A DNA stretch of 64,000 bases from Hydrogenovibrio thermophilus (GTDB taxonomy: Bacteria > Pseudomonadota > Gammaproteobacteria > Thiomicrospirales > Thiomicrospiraceae). Location of the stretch: the NCBI RefSeq assembly GCF_004028275.1, contig NZ_CP035033.1:1178001-1242000 (forward strand). The letters are read 5' to 3'. Shown here piece after piece: positions 16,074-27,314 of this stretch. A model generated the notes under the pieces. That model made no database searches and was not told the origin of the DNA. It worked only from the letters and a program-made list of their open reading frames with translations. Each line of letters starts with the position of its first letter. Position 1 is the first letter of the stretch. The translations under genes and the position numbers were made by a program.

Positions 16074-16855
16074 ACGCGGTCTTTGATTTTCTCGCGGCCA
16101 CGGGGCAGAGCTTCATTCGCATCTTCGGCGCGTTCGGCCGTGGCTTTTTCTTTTTGTTATCGCTGTTGCCGGCGATTCCATCCGCGTTTGTCCGCTTGGA
16201 TTTACTGGTCAAACAAATGTATTTCTCCGGTGTGCTTTCATTGCCGATTATTCTGACCGCCGGTTTGTTCGTGGGGATGGTGCTGAGCCTGCAAGGCTAC
16301 AACGTCCTGGTCGATTTCAATTCGGAAGAGGCGGTCGGTACCATGACGGCCTTGTCATTATTGCGTGAACTGGGGCCGGTGGTCGCGGCCTTGCTATTCG
16401 CCGGGCGGGCGGGTTCCGCCTTGACAGCGGAAATCGGCTTGATGCGTTCCACCGAGCAATTGTCGGCCCTGGAAATGATGGCGGTCGATCCGTTGAAATA
16501 TGTATTCGCACCGCGTTTTACCGCCGCATTGCTAGTGTTGCCGATGTTGTCCCTGATGTTCATCGCGATGGGGATTTTAGGCGGCTATATGGTCGGGGTC
16601 GGCTGGCTTGGCGTTGATGAAGGGGCTTTCTGGACGCAAATGAATCAGCAGGTGGATTGGCGCGAAGACGTTATCAACGGCATTATCAAATCGATTGCTT
16701 TTGCCGTTTTGGTGGCGGTGGTGGCCTTGTTCCAAGGGTATGATGCCTTGCCGACCTCGGAAGGCGTGAGCCGAGCCACCACGCGCACGGTGGTGCATTC
16801 CTCGCTCGGCGTGCTGGGACTGGATTTTATCTTGACCGCCATGATGTTCAATTGA
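16070..16855 (+). CDS. mlaE: Phospholipid transport permease MlaE
   Basis: 261 residues, about five to six membrane segments. FVGMVLSLQGYNVLVDFNSE, LRELGPVVAALLFAGRAGSA and ALEMMAVDPLKYVFAPR are conserved permease blocks. Translationally coupled to mlaF through an ATGA overlap. Confidence 0.96.
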   Translation: MNAVFDFLAATGQSFIRIFGAFGRGFFFLLSLLPAIPSAFVRLDLLVKQMYFSGVLSLPIILTAGLFVGMVLSLQGYNVLVDFNSEEAVGTMTALSLLRELGPVVAALLFAGRAGSALTAEIGLMRSTEQLSALEMMAVDPLKYVFAPRFTAALLVLPMLSLMFIAMGILGGYMVGVGWLGVDEGAFWTQMNQQVDWREDVINGIIKSIAFAVLVAVVALFQGYDALPTSEGVSRATTRTVVHSSLGVLGLDFILTAMMFN

Positions 16856-16892
16856 GCGGCTTAACAAACATGAGAGTTTAAGGTACATGATT

Positions 16893-17369
16893 ATGTCACG
16901 ATGGAAAATGATCGAAATTTGGGTGGGCGCATTCGTATTGTTTGCGTTGATCTCACTGGCGGTAATCGCTTTGAAAGTCAGTAATTTCGAAGGCTTTCAG
17001 GATCGTCCGACCTATCAGGTCAATGCGCTGTTCAGCAATATCGGTGGCTTGAAGGTTCGGTCTCCGGTGAAAATCAGTGGCGTGGTTGTCGGGCGTGTCG
17101 GAAACATTTCGGTGGACCGCAACACCTACCAGGCACGTGTGGTGATGGATATTTACCAAGACTACAACCAGTTGCCGCTGGATACTTCGGCGTCGATTTT
17201 GACTTCCGGTTTGTTGGGAGATCAATACATCGGCCTCGAACCAGGAGCGGATGAAGAATATTTGAGAGACGGTGATCAAATTGATTTGGTGCAACCGGCT
17301 TTGGTGTTGGAAGAATTAATCGGTCAATTCCTGACCAAATTCGCGGACAGTGATTCGGAGGCGAAGTGA
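16893..17369 (+). CDS. mlaD: MCE-domain lipid-binding protein MlaD
   Basis: 158 residues from ATG 16893; ATG 16887 is only three bases from the AAGG and so less likely. One N-terminal membrane anchor, then an MCE domain starting YQVNALFSNIGGLKVRSPVK and containing the loop SASILTSGLLGDQYIGLEPG. MlaD hexamers form the periplasmic ring of the complex. Confidence 0.95.
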   Translation: MSRWKMIEIWVGAFVLFALISLAVIALKVSNFEGFQDRPTYQVNALFSNIGGLKVRSPVKISGVVVGRVGNISVDRNTYQARVVMDIYQDYNQLPLDTSASILTSGLLGDQYIGLEPGADEEYLRDGDQIDLVQPALVLEELIGQFLTKFADSDSEAK

Positions 17370-18013
17370 TGCGTTTGTTGAAACAATTGATGGTGTCGGT
17401 GATGTTGCTGACCCTGGCGTTGGAATCGACGGCTTATGCCGTGGATATTAACCAAAAAGATCCGGAAGTAATGGTGAAGGAACTGTCGGAAACGGTGGTG
17501 TCCGAGGTCGATAAACAACGTGCCGATCTGGAGACGGATCCGCAGAAGGTCAAAGCCTTTGCTAACGAGTATGTGTTGCCGTATGTGGACACACCCAAAA
17601 TGGCACGTTATGTCATGGGACAATACTGGAAGCAGGCTTCTGCCAGTCAGCAGAAAGCCTTTACCGAAGCCTTTACCAATACCTTGTTGCGTTCCTATGC
17701 CAAGAGCATCTTGAAGTTACGTGTGACGAAAATCGTGGTATCCAAAATGGTGGAAACCCGTCCTGGTCGGGCTTCGGTATCGACCGAAGTGACTCAGGCG
17801 GACGGTAATGTGTCCACCGTGGTTTACCGTGCTTATTTGAATAAGAATGATCAAAAATGGTTCCTGTACGATGTGTCCATTGAAGGGATCAGTATGTTGT
17901 TGAATTACCGTAAGTCTTTCGCATCCGAGTTTCAGAAAAAAGGTATTGACGAAGTCATCGCCGGTTTGAACGCGAAAAACAATGCGAATCAAGATGTCTT
18001 GGACGAGGGCTGA
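17369..18013 (+). CDS. mlaC: Periplasmic phospholipid carrier MlaC
   Basis: 214 residues from the ATG in the TGATG overlap with mlaD; GGAGG lies eight bases upstream. A signal peptide (LKQLMVSVMLLTLALESTAY) precedes an MlaC/Ttg2D domain with YVLPYVDTPKMARYVMGQYW and the late block WFLYDVSIEGISMLLNYRKS. It shuttles phospholipid between the outer-membrane MlaA complex and MlaFEDB. Confidence 0.94.
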   Translation: MRLLKQLMVSVMLLTLALESTAYAVDINQKDPEVMVKELSETVVSEVDKQRADLETDPQKVKAFANEYVLPYVDTPKMARYVMGQYWKQASASQQKAFTEAFTNTLLRSYAKSILKLRVTKIVVSKMVETRPGRASVSTEVTQADGNVSTVVYRAYLNKNDQKWFLYDVSIEGISMLLNYRKSFASEFQKKGIDEVIAGLNAKNNANQDVLDEG

Positions 18014-18016
18014 GGC

Positions 18017-18319
18017 TTGTTAGTGGTCAATTTATCCGAGGACACGGCGGCCGTTCTGGAGGGCGAGGTACTTCGCTTGTCGGGCCAGGTCGATGCCGGA
18101 GTGGTGACCCGTGTTTATGACCAAGGGTTGAAAAATCTATCCGCGCCGGTTACGGAGGTGGATTGTCATTCTTTGAAAGGGGCGGACTCCACTTGTCTTG
18201 CCTTATTGCTGCATTTGCAATCGCGGTTGTCCAAACCGCTTAAAGTGGTGGGCCTGCCGGATGAGCTTCGGGTGCTGGTCGACCTGTATGGATTACAAGA
18301 CCTGCTTGAATTGGCCTGA
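18017..18319 (+). CDS. mlaB: STAS-domain subunit MlaB
   Basis: 100 residues. The start is a TTG at 18017 or, better spaced from GAGG, the GTG at 18023. The STAS fold is recognisable from EVDCHSLKGADSTCLALLLH (the conserved Ser-Thr pair region) and KVVGLPDELRVLVDLYGLQD. It binds and stabilises MlaF. Completes the mlaFEDCB order. Confidence 0.88.
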   Translation: MLVVNLSEDTAAVLEGEVLRLSGQVDAGVVTRVYDQGLKNLSAPVTEVDCHSLKGADSTCLALLLHLQSRLSKPLKVVGLPDELRVLVDLYGLQDLLELA

Positions 18320-18390
18320 ACTCGCTTTTCAAGAAAGTTTCTTTCGTGTAATTCAATCAATTATTAAGTATTTAATGTAAAAGGATTTTT

Positions 18391-19317
18391 ATGTCAGCTG
18401 CCGCTGTTTCATTTCAAGCCGTTCAAAAGGATTATGGCTCACTGCAAGCGTTGAAAGGCGTTTCGTTTGATGTCAGGCCTGGTTGTTTTTTCGGTTTGTT
18501 GGGCCCGAATGGTGCCGGAAAATCGACGTTAATTAACAGTATGGCCGGTTTGGTCAAGCCTTCTGCCGGTCGAATTCTGGTGAATGGTTATGATGTGGAG
18601 AAAGAATATCGCCAAGCCCGTCGTTTTCTGGGCGTGGTACCGCAAGAGCTGATTTCCGATCCGTTTTTCACGATTCGCGAATTGCTGGACATTCAAAGCG
18701 GCTATTTCGGATTGAAAAGCCGTGAGCAACGTTTTTGGGTTGACGAATTGCTGGATCGTCTGGCGCTGTCGGACAAGGCGAATGCCATCACCAATGAATT
18801 GTCGGGTGGTATGAAACGTCGCGTGTTGATTGCGATGGCGCTGGTGCACAAACCGCAAGTACTGGTACTGGATGAACCGACGGCGGGTGTGGATGTCGAC
18901 TTACGCCGGACCTTATGGGAGTTTACTAAGGAACTGCATCAAAAAGGGCATACTATTATTCTGACCACGCATTATCTGGAAGAAGCCGAAGCCTTATGTG
19001 AAGAAGTCGCCATTGTCAAAGGCGGTGAATTGAAAGCATTGGAAACCACCGGTGAGTTGTTGTCTCGACATAATTATCGTTATCTGCGCGTGGTGTTGGA
19101 GTCGTCGAAAAAAGTCGATGAACAGCAATTTACGCCGTTTTTGCAAGAACGTTTTCTCGAGCAGGATGCGAATGGTTTGATGTTCAAATTGGAAAAAGAA
19201 AAGCCTTTGAATCAGATGTTGAGTGCCTTGTCGGAAAGTCATTTGGCAGTGAAAGATTTGACCAGCCGCGACGCGACGCTGGAAGAGGTCTTTTTGGATT
19301 TGACGGGAGAGAAATAA
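18391..19317 (+). CDS. yadG: ABC exporter ATP-binding protein, YadG-like
   Basis: 308 residues. Walker [13 protein letters not shown], signature LSGGMKRRVLIAMAL, Walker B VLVLDEPTAGVD, switch TTHYLEEAE, and a C-terminal extension of about 80 residues typical of DrrA/YadG-type exporters. AAGGA precedes the ATG. Substrate unknown. The permease follows directly. Separated from mlaB by 71 bases, it may form the second half of a longer operon. Confidence 0.9.
   Translation: MSAAAVSFQAVQKDYGSLQALKGVSFDVRPGCFFGLLGPNGAGKSTLINSMAGLVKPSAGRILVNGYDVEKEYRQARRFLGVVPQELISDPFFTIRELLDIQSGYFGLKSREQRFWVDELLDRLALSDKANAITNELSGGMKRRVLIAMALVHKPQVLVLDEPTAGVDVDLRRTLWEFTKELHQKGHTIILTTHYLEEAEALCEEVAIVKGGELKALETTGELLSRHNYRYLRVVLESSKKVDEQQFTPFLQERFLEQDANGLMFKLEKEKPLNQMLSALSESHLAVKDLTSRDATLEEVFLDLTGEK
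18473..18482 (+). repeat. CAGGCCTGG site inside yadG
   Basis: TGTCAGGCCTGGTTGTTTTT in coding sequence; keeps the T-rich extension. Confidence 0.55.
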
Positions 19318-20085
19318 GTGGAAATGAATTGGACAGGTTGTTGGGCGCTTTTTGTAAAGGAAGTCCGGCGTTTTTATTCGGTGGCGGTGCAAACCATTTT
19401 CGCGCCAGTGGTGTCGTCGTTGTTGTATCTGCTGATTTTCGGTCAGGTGATTGTCACTCAAATCGAGGTGTTTTCCGGGTTGAGTTACAGTCAATTTCTG
19501 ATTCCCGGTCTGGTGATGATGACGATTCTGCAGAATGCGTTTTCCAACACCTCATCAAGCTTGATTCAGTCGAAAATGCACGGCAACTTGACGTTTGTGA
19601 TGCTCAGTCCGATTTCGCCGTTCGAGTTTTATCTGGCGTTTGTCGGGGCTTCGATTGTGCGTGGTTTGGCCGTGGGCATCGGTGTGTTGGTGGTGGGCAT
19701 TGTCGGGTTTGACATCGCCTGGCAGTCGCCGGGCTGGATTTTGCTGTTTGCGGTGTTGAGTGCCGCCATTATGGGAGGGGTTGGTATGACAGCCGGGATT
19801 TTGTCGGACAAGTACGACCATTTGGCGGCGTTTCAAAACTTCATTATCATCCCTTTGACCTTCTTGAGTGGGGTGTTTTATTCGATTCATGCCTTGCCGG
19901 ATTTTTGGCAGGCGTTTTCGCACATCAATCCGTTCTTTTATATGGTGGATGGATTCCGTTACGGTTTCTTTGAGCAATCCGACGTATCGGTTTACTTGAG
20001 TTTGGCGATTACGGTGTTGTTCTTTGTGCTGATTACGACGATTAATCTGATTTTATTGTACAAAGGCGTTAAAATACGCAATTAA
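19318..20085 (+). CDS. yadH: ABC-2 type exporter permease, YadH-like
   Basis: 255 residues, six hydrophobic segments. SGLSYSQFLIPGLVMMTILQ, SISPFEFYLAFVG-like and FLSGVFYSIHALPDFWQAFS match ABC-2 permeases. GTG start at 19318 immediately after the ATPase stop, with GGGAGAG upstream; an ATG two codons later is possible. Forms an exporter with the preceding ATPase. Confidence 0.88.
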   Translation: MEMNWTGCWALFVKEVRRFYSVAVQTIFAPVVSSLLYLLIFGQVIVTQIEVFSGLSYSQFLIPGLVMMTILQNAFSNTSSSLIQSKMHGNLTFVMLSPISPFEFYLAFVGASIVRGLAVGIGVLVVGIVGFDIAWQSPGWILLFAVLSAAIMGGVGMTAGILSDKYDHLAAFQNFIIIPLTFLSGVFYSIHALPDFWQAFSHINPFFYMVDGFRYGFFEQSDVSVYLSLAITVLFFVLITTINLILLYKGVKIRN

Positions 20086-20165
20086 TTTTGAGAGGTCTGC
20101 CGCTCGGTTGAGTCCGAGTGTAAAAGGGCCGTGAATTCAAGCTGTTGTAGAAAGAAGAATTTGTT

Positions 20166-20387
20166 ATGTCTCCAGAAAAAATCCGTGAAAAAATCCAAGC
20201 GGTACTCGATGATGCGCAGGTCACTATGAGTGGCGAAGATTGTAACTTTGCGGTTGAAGTGTCCAGCGCCGCGTTTGAAGGTCAATCGCCTTTGCAGCGT
20301 CATCGCATGGTAAACGACATTTTCAAGGATGAATTCGCTACGGGTGAATTGCACGCGCTGTCGATTAAGACCAAATTGCCAGAGTGA
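20166..20387 (+). CDS. ibaG: BolA-family protein IbaG
   Basis: 73 residues. CNFAVEVSSAAFEGQSPLQR, HRMVNDIFKDEFATGELHAL and SIKTKLP match the short BolA branch (YrbA/IbaG), with the conserved histidine before RMV. BolA proteins bind [2Fe-2S] with monothiol glutaredoxins. Its position before murA is conserved in gammaproteobacteria. Confidence 0.93.
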   Translation: MSPEKIREKIQAVLDDAQVTMSGEDCNFAVEVSSAAFEGQSPLQRHRMVNDIFKDEFATGELHALSIKTKLPE

Positions 20388-20391
20388 GTGA

Positions 20392-21651
<1,260 letters not shown>

Positions 21652-21693
21652 TAAACGAATGAAGAGGACGTTGCCACGGCAACAGACGAAATA

Positions 21694-22323
21694 ATGGCTG
21701 ATCAATTAACGATAGCGCTCTCGAAAGGGCGAATTTACAAAGATACCTTGCCTTTGCTGGAAGCGGCGAATATTTTGCCGTCCGAAGATCCGAGCAAAAG
21801 CCGTAAACTGATTATTCCGACCAACCACGACAATGTGCGCTTGCTGATTGTCCGTGCCACCGATGCGCCGACTTATGTCGCACATGGCGCGGCGGATATC
21901 GGTGTGGCCGGTAAAGATGTGTTGATGGAAGCGCCGACCGACAATTTGAATGAATTGCTGGACCTGCAGATTGCCAAGTGCAAGTTGATGGTGGCGGGGC
22001 CGAAAGAAGCTAAACCGCATGGGCATCGTTTGAAAATCGCAACCAAATACATTCAATCGGCCAAAGCCTATTACGCGGAAAAAGGCCAGCAGGTGGACTT
22101 GATTAAATTGTACGGTTCCATGGAAATTGCGCCGTTAATCGATTTGGCGGATAAGATTGTCGATTTGGTCGATACCGGTAATACACTGAAAGCAAATGGT
22201 CTGGTGCCGGAAGAGCACATTGCCGATATCAGCTCGCGCTTGATTGTGAACGAGCATGCTTATAAAACCAAATTCAATCAAATTAACGATATTGTTGAGA
22301 AATTTAAATCGGCGATTGAATAA
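21694..22323 (+). CDS. hisG: ATP phosphoribosyltransferase, short form
   Basis: 209 residues with [20 protein letters not shown] at the N-terminus and [20 protein letters not shown] then [15 protein letters not shown] as the PRPP-binding region. The length fits the short HisG class, which lacks the regulatory C-terminal domain and needs HisZ as partner. HisZ is not in the window. First step of histidine biosynthesis, feeding the same pathway as the next gene. Confidence 0.95.
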   Translation: MADQLTIALSKGRIYKDTLPLLEAANILPSEDPSKSRKLIIPTNHDNVRLLIVRATDAPTYVAHGAADIGVAGKDVLMEAPTDNLNELLDLQIAKCKLMVAGPKEAKPHGHRLKIATKYIQSAKAYYAEKGQQVDLIKLYGSMEIAPLIDLADKIVDLVDTGNTLKANGLVPEEHIADISSRLIVNEHAYKTKFNQINDIVEKFKSAIE

Positions 22324-22380
22324 TCGCCTGACGGTTTGAAGCCGATGGATGAACGGCTTCCTGAAAAGATGGAAATGAAA

Positions 22381-23682
22381 ATGTTGAAAGTTCGAAAACT
22401 ATTTGCAAACGATGAAGGGTTTAAAGCCGAATTGGAAGCTTTGTTGGCTTGGGAAACGGTTTCCAATGATTCGGTGAATCAGATTGTTAAGGACGTTTTG
22501 CGCAATGTCCGTGAAAAGGGTGATGCGGCGCTGCTGGAATACACGGAAAAGTTTGACCGTTTGGCCTTATCGGCCGGCGCGGATTTGGAAATTCCGAAAG
22601 CGGAGTTGAAAGCGGCACTGGAGCGCATTCCAGCCGATCAGCGTGACGGTTTGGAATTGTCTGCCAAACGCGTGCGTGACTACCATGAGAAACAAGTGGG
22701 TAAATCCTGGTCTTATACCGAAGACGACGGCACCTTGCTGGGGCAGCAAGTCACGGCATTGGATAAGGTCGGCCTCTATGTGCCGGGCGGCAAGGCCGCG
22801 TACCCGTCTTCTGTAATCATGAATGCCATCCCGGCGAAAGTGGCCGGTGTGCCGGAGCTGATTATGGTTGTGCCGACGCCGGATGGAGACGTCAATGACA
22901 TGGTGCTGGCGGCTGCGGAAATCTGCGGCGTGGATCGCGTATTCAAATTGGGCGGCGCCCAAGCGGTGGCGGCCTTGGCGTATGGCACCGAAACCGTTCC
23001 GCCTGTGGATAAAATTGTCGGGCCGGGGAATATTTTCGTGGCGACGGCCAAGCGTGAAGTGTTCGGTACCGTCGGCATTGATATGATTGCCGGGCCCTCG
23101 GAAATTTTGGTGTACTGCGACGGTCAAACCAACCCGGACTGGATTGCGATGGACTTGTTCTCACAAGCGGAGCATGATGAAGACGCACAATCAATTTTGG
23201 TGACGCAGGATGCGGAATTTGCCGAGAAGGTCTATGAAAGCATGAACCGTCTAGTGAAAACCTTACCGCGTGAAGAAATCATTACCAAAGCCATTACCGA
23301 CCGTGGTGCCATCATTGTGGTGGACGACGAAGATCAAGCCGTGGAGATGATCAATTACATCGCACCGGAGCATTTGGAGTTGTCGATTGAAGACCCGCAG
23401 GCTTTGTTGCCAAAAATTCGCCACGCCGGTGCGATTTTCATGGGCCGTTACACGGCCGAGGCGTTAGGCGATTACTGTGCCGGGCCGAACCATGTGCTGC
23501 CGACGTCGCGTACCGCGCGTTTCTCGTCGCCATTGGGCGTTTACGACTTCCAGAAGCGTTCCAGCTTGATTATGTGTTCCGCGGAAGGTGCCAATGTGTT
23601 GGGTCAAGTGGCCGGCGTCCTAGCCGATGGCGAAGGGTTGCAAGCGCACGCCGCTTCGGCACGTTATCGTGTGAAAGACTGA
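22381..23682 (+). CDS. hisD: Histidinol dehydrogenase
   Basis: 433 residues from ATG 22381, which has GATGGAA at good distance; upstream ATG and TTG codons in frame are poorer. [50 protein letters not shown], and [15 protein letters not shown] hold zinc and catalytic residues. It oxidises L-histidinol to histidine in two NAD-dependent steps. An unusually well formed palindrome terminator follows. Confidence 0.96.
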   Translation: MLKVRKLFANDEGFKAELEALLAWETVSNDSVNQIVKDVLRNVREKGDAALLEYTEKFDRLALSAGADLEIPKAELKAALERIPADQRDGLELSAKRVRDYHEKQVGKSWSYTEDDGTLLGQQVTALDKVGLYVPGGKAAYPSSVIMNAIPAKVAGVPELIMVVPTPDGDVNDMVLAAAEICGVDRVFKLGGAQAVAALAYGTETVPPVDKIVGPGNIFVATAKREVFGTVGIDMIAGPSEILVYCDGQTNPDWIAMDLFSQAEHDEDAQSILVTQDAEFAEKVYESMNRLVKTLPREEIITKAITDRGAIIVVDDEDQAVEMINYIAPEHLELSIEDPQALLPKIRHAGAIFMGRYTAEALGDYCAGPNHVLPTSRTARFSSPLGVYDFQKRSSLIMCSAEGANVLGQVAGVLADGEGLQAHAASARYRVKD

Positions 23683-23700
23683 TTCGTGTTCGATTCATAA

Positions 23701-23728
23701 AAAATGACCAGGCCTGGTCATTTTTTTT
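23701..23728 (+). terminator. hisD terminator built on CCAGGCCTGG
   Basis: Perfect 24-base palindrome AAAATGAC-CAGGCCTG-GTCATTTT plus further T; exact decamer at 23708-23717. Confidence 0.85.
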
Positions 23729-23769
23729 GTCCGCAATATACGCAACCGCTGGGTTGCAGGGGAGAAGCA

Positions 23770-24513
23770 ATGCACATTCACGAACTGACCGAATATTTGG
23801 ATACCTATCTGCAAGTCGCGGATTTTAAAGATTATGCGCCGAACGGATTGCAAGTGTCCGGTAAAACGGAAATCGCTAAAATCGTCACCGGTGTCACGGC
23901 GTGTCAGGCGTTGATCGATGCCGCCATTGAACAGGAAGCGGATGCAATTTTAGTGCATCACGGCTATTTCTGGAAAAATGAACCGGTGACCCTAACGGGC
24001 ATGAAACAAAAGCGTATCCGCAGTTTGCTGATGAATGACATCAATCTATTGGGCTATCACCTGCCATTGGATGCGCACCCGGTTGTCGGGAATAATGCGA
24101 TGCTCGGCCAACTGTGGGAACTGGAGGACATCACGCCGGATGCAAAAAGCTTGGTTCGACTGGGGCGTTTGGCCTCTCCGAAGCCGATCAGCGAGTTTAT
24201 CCAGACGATGGAAACCACTCTGGATCGCACGCCGTTACATTTACTGGGCGGTCCGGAAGCGGTTGAAACGGTGGCCTGGTGCAGCGGCGGGGCGCAAGGC
24301 TATATCCAGCAAGCCATTGACTGGCAGGCGGATGTGTTTATCAGTGGCGAAGTATCGGAACAAACCACGCATCAAGCGCTTGAAAGTGGGGTGCATTACT
24401 TAGCGGCCGGGCATCATGCTACCGAGCGTGTTGGGGTCAAGGCGCTGGGTGAAAAGTTAGCGCAAGAATTTGATTTGGAAGTAATTTTTGTGGATATTCC
24501 TAACCCGGTTTGA
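23770..24513 (+). CDS. NIF3/YbgI family dinuclear metal protein
   Basis: 247 residues from ATG 23770, behind GGGGAGAAG; an in-frame start at 23704 would lie inside the terminator. YAPNGLQVSG, ILVHHGYFWKNEPVTLTGMK (metal-binding HH), LGYHLPLDAHPVVGNNAMLG, and YLAAGHHATERVGVKALGE carry the metal-ligand histidines and acid. The family is linked to GTP cyclohydrolase I type 2 by annotation only. Usually a neighbour of petABC in gammaproteobacteria, as here. Confidence 0.92.
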   Translation: MHIHELTEYLDTYLQVADFKDYAPNGLQVSGKTEIAKIVTGVTACQALIDAAIEQEADAILVHHGYFWKNEPVTLTGMKQKRIRSLLMNDINLLGYHLPLDAHPVVGNNAMLGQLWELEDITPDAKSLVRLGRLASPKPISEFIQTMETTLDRTPLHLLGGPEAVETVAWCSGGAQGYIQQAIDWQADVFISGEVSEQTTHQALESGVHYLAAGHHATERVGVKALGEKLAQEFDLEVIFVDIPNPV

Positions 24514-24764
24514 GTAAAAACCGACTTGAATGGTCGGTTTATGAACAATTTTTTTTATGTCTGTGATTAGTTTTATTTATAAAAATATTTTTAATGGTCA
24601 TAAATAGATATTGATGTAAGGATTAATTTTGCTTTGGTAAAATAGCCAGCCGCTTTGATTATTTTTAAGGTTTATTCGGGCTTGCCATGGGCTTTGCCGC
24701 GAGAAAATTTAAAAATACGATCAACGTATAACGATTAAGAAAATGGACAAAAGAGGAAGTCTCT

Positions 24765-25376
24765 ATGTCGTCAAAAGAGCAGACTGAGAACAAAAACCTG
24801 ACGCGTCGTAAAGTATTAACGGCTGCGACGGGTGTTTTAGGGGCGGCAGGCGCTACCTTTGTAGCGGTTCCTTTCGTGAGCTCCTGGCAGCCGAGCGAAA
24901 AAGCCAAGGCCGCCGGGGCTCCTGTGGATGCAGATTTGAGTTTGTTGTCACCTGGGCAAATGTTGACGGTTTCCTGGCGTGGTAAACCGGTTTGGGTCGT
25001 CAGACGGACGACAGAAATGTTGAGCATTCTGCCGACATTGGACAATGAGTTGCGTGATCCGAACTCCGATAACTCGGTGCAACCGGAATATTGTAAAAAC
25101 GAAGTCCGAGCCTTGAATGAGGAATACTTGGTCGTCGTCGGTGTCTGTACCCACTTGGGGTGTGCGCCGATGTATCGCCCGGCGGTCGATTCACCGGATA
25201 TGGCGAAGGGTTGGAAAGGCGGCTTCTTCTGTCCGTGTCACGGTTCCAGTTTTGATTTGGCGGGCCGTGTTTTCCAAGGCGTTCCGGCGCCGACCAACCT
25301 GGAAATTCCACCTTATCGTTATGTTTCCGATTCGGTCATTAGAGTGGGTGAAAACCCTGAAGAAGGAGTGGTTTGA
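24765..25376 (+). CDS. petA: Rieske iron-sulfur subunit of cytochrome bc1
   Basis: 203 residues. The N-terminus has a twin-arginine-like TRRKVLTAATG followed by one hydrophobic helix, so it is a Tat-exported, membrane-anchored protein. The cluster ligands are in CTHLGC and CPCHGS, with both disulfide cysteines present. It accepts the first electron from quinol at the Qo site. GAGGAAG precedes the start. First gene of petABC. Confidence 0.97.
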   Translation: MSSKEQTENKNLTRRKVLTAATGVLGAAGATFVAVPFVSSWQPSEKAKAAGAPVDADLSLLSPGQMLTVSWRGKPVWVVRRTTEMLSILPTLDNELRDPNSDNSVQPEYCKNEVRALNEEYLVVVGVCTHLGCAPMYRPAVDSPDMAKGWKGGFFCPCHGSSFDLAGRVFQGVPAPTNLEIPPYRYVSDSVIRVGENPEEGVV

Positions 25377-26608
25377 TGCAAACAGAACACAAGAAACCTC
25401 AAAACTCTCTACTGGCCTGGTTGGATGCGCGTTATCCGCTTGTCAGCACATGGAACGAGCATGTGGCCGAGTATTACGCGCCTAAGAATTTCAACTTCTG
25501 GTATTTCTTCGGTTCACTGGCGCTGTTGGTGCTGGTCAACCAATTCGTCACCGGTATCTGGCTGACGATGAGCTTCAAGCCGAGTGCGGCGGAAGCGTTC
25601 AATTCCGTTGAATACATTATGCGCGATGTTGAGTGGGGCTGGCTGATTCGTTACATGCATTCCACTGGGGCGTCGGCCTTCTTCATTGTGATTTACTTCC
25701 ATATGATGCGGGGGCTGCTCTATGGCTCCTATAAGAACCCGCGCGAGCTGGTGTGGATACTGGGGATGTTGATCTTCCTGGTGTTGATGGCGGAAGCCTT
25801 TATGGGGTATTTGTTGCCTTGGGGACAAATGTCTTACTGGGGCGCACAGGTCATCATTTCCCTATTTGGAGCTATACCCGTTGTGGGACCGGATTTAGCG
25901 GTATGGGTGCGGGGTGATTTCGTCATCTCCGATGCCACTTTGAACCGCTTCTTCGCATTGCACGTCATTGCCTTGCCGTTGGTGTTGGTGATTCTGGTGT
26001 TCATGCACATTGTGGCGCTGCATAAGGTCGGGTCCAACAACCCGGACGGCGTGGAAATCAAAAAGTATAAAAACGAAAAAGGTTTGCCGATCGACGGCAT
26101 TCCGTTTCATCCTTACTATACGGTTAAGGATTTGTTCGGCGCGTCCGTCTTCATGTTGCTGTTCGCCATTGTGGTGTTTTATTTCCCGGAAGGCGGCGGC
26201 TACTTCATCGAACCACCGAACTTTGAACCGGCGAACCCGTTGAAGACACCGGAGCACATTGCCCCTGTCTGGTATTTCACGCCATACTATGCGGTTTTGA
26301 GAGCGGTGCCGGATAAACTGCTGGGCGTTATCGCCATGGGCGCGGCGATTGCAGTGCTCTTCGCCATGCCGTGGCTGGACCGTTGTAAAGTGAAGTCCAT
26401 CCGTTATCGCGGGGCGTCTTTTAAAGTATTGCTGACCATGTTTGTTGTGAGCTTCTTAGTACTTGGCTGGCTCGGAACGCAGCCGGCGACACCGGAACTG
26501 ACGAAATTGGCGCGCGTTTTCACCGCGACCTATTTCCTGTTCTTCATTATCTTGCCATTCACATCGGTGAGTGAGAAAACCAAGCCAATTCCGGAGAGGG
26601 TCAGTTAA
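25376..26608 (+). CDS. petB: Cytochrome b of the bc1 complex
   Basis: 410 residues with eight membrane helices, the fused b type. Heme histidines lie in RYMHSTGASAFF and IYFHMMRGLLYGSY in one half and FALHVIALPLVLVILVFMH in the other. The Qo-site motif reads PVWY (IAPVWYFTPYYAVLRAV) rather than the mitochondrial PEWY; I recall PVWY as common in beta- and gammaproteobacteria. ATG overlaps the petA stop as TGATG. Confidence 0.97.
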   Translation: MQTEHKKPQNSLLAWLDARYPLVSTWNEHVAEYYAPKNFNFWYFFGSLALLVLVNQFVTGIWLTMSFKPSAAEAFNSVEYIMRDVEWGWLIRYMHSTGASAFFIVIYFHMMRGLLYGSYKNPRELVWILGMLIFLVLMAEAFMGYLLPWGQMSYWGAQVIISLFGAIPVVGPDLAVWVRGDFVISDATLNRFFALHVIALPLVLVILVFMHIVALHKVGSNNPDGVEIKKYKNEKGLPIDGIPFHPYYTVKDLFGASVFMLLFAIVVFYFPEGGGYFIEPPNFEPANPLKTPEHIAPVWYFTPYYAVLRAVPDKLLGVIAMGAAIAVLFAMPWLDRCKVKSIRYRGASFKVLLTMFVVSFLVLGWLGTQPATPELTKLARVFTATYFLFFIILPFTSVSEKTKPIPERVS

Positions 26609-26609
26609 C

Positions 26610-27269
26610 ATGAGAAAAATCAGTTCAATTTTCATTTTATGCATGCTTTTCCCGCTGGCCGGTTTCGCCGCCGGCGGTCCGGCATTGGATTTGGAAAAGG
26701 CCGATAACAGCCTGGAAGACAAGGACTCGCTGAAACGCGGTGCGGTATTGTTCTCAAACTACTGCATGGCATGCCACTCGGTGAAATACCTGCGTTATAA
26801 CCGTATCGCCCGTGATTTCGGTTGGACCGATGAAGAAGTGGTCGAAGCGATGACTTACGGTCAGAACCGATCGGTGGACAATGTCACCACACGTATGTTG
26901 CCGGGCGTTGATGAAGAAGTGCTTGGTACCAAAGTTCCGGATTTGTCGCTGATGGCGCGTTTGAAAGGCTCCGATTACATCTACAGTTTCATGCGAGGTT
27001 ATGAGTTGGACGAGAAAACCGGTGAATGGGATAACCGCCTGTTGCACGGCACGGTCATGCCGCATGTCTTGGAAGGTATGCAGCGTCACATGTCGGCCGA
27101 AGAGTTTAAGCAGGCCACGCGCGATATCACCAACTTTTTGGAGTATGCGGGTGAGCCGGCTAAACTGCAACGTCACGATTTGGGTTGGAAGGTCATTCTC
27201 TTCCTATTGGTCCTGATTCTGTTGACCTATTTATTGAAAAAAGAATACTGGCGAGACATCAAGCATTGA
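26610..27269 (+). CDS. petC: Cytochrome c1
   Basis: 219 residues from ATG 26610, right after the petB stop. Signal peptide MRKISSIFILCMLFPLAGFA, heme c motif CMACH near residue 46, axial methionine probably in GTVMPHVLEG, and a C-terminal anchor (ILFLLVLILLTYLL). It passes electrons from the Rieske protein to soluble cytochromes. Closes the three-gene bc1 operon, important for a thiosulfate or sulfide oxidiser. Confidence 0.96.
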   Translation: MRKISSIFILCMLFPLAGFAAGGPALDLEKADNSLEDKDSLKRGAVLFSNYCMACHSVKYLRYNRIARDFGWTDEEVVEAMTYGQNRSVDNVTTRMLPGVDEEVLGTKVPDLSLMARLKGSDYIYSFMRGYELDEKTGEWDNRLLHGTVMPHVLEGMQRHMSAEEFKQATRDITNFLEYAGEPAKLQRHDLGWKVILFLLVLILLTYLLKKEYWRDIKH

Positions 27270-27281
27270 TCGCTGTTTTCG

Positions 27282-27306
27282 AAAGCCCGCTTTGCGGGCT
27301 TTTTTG
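27282..27306 (+). terminator. petABC terminator
   Basis: AAAGCCCGC-TTT-GCGGGCTTT with a T-run, 12 bases after the petC stop. Confidence 0.88.
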
Positions 27307-27314
27307 TTTAGGTA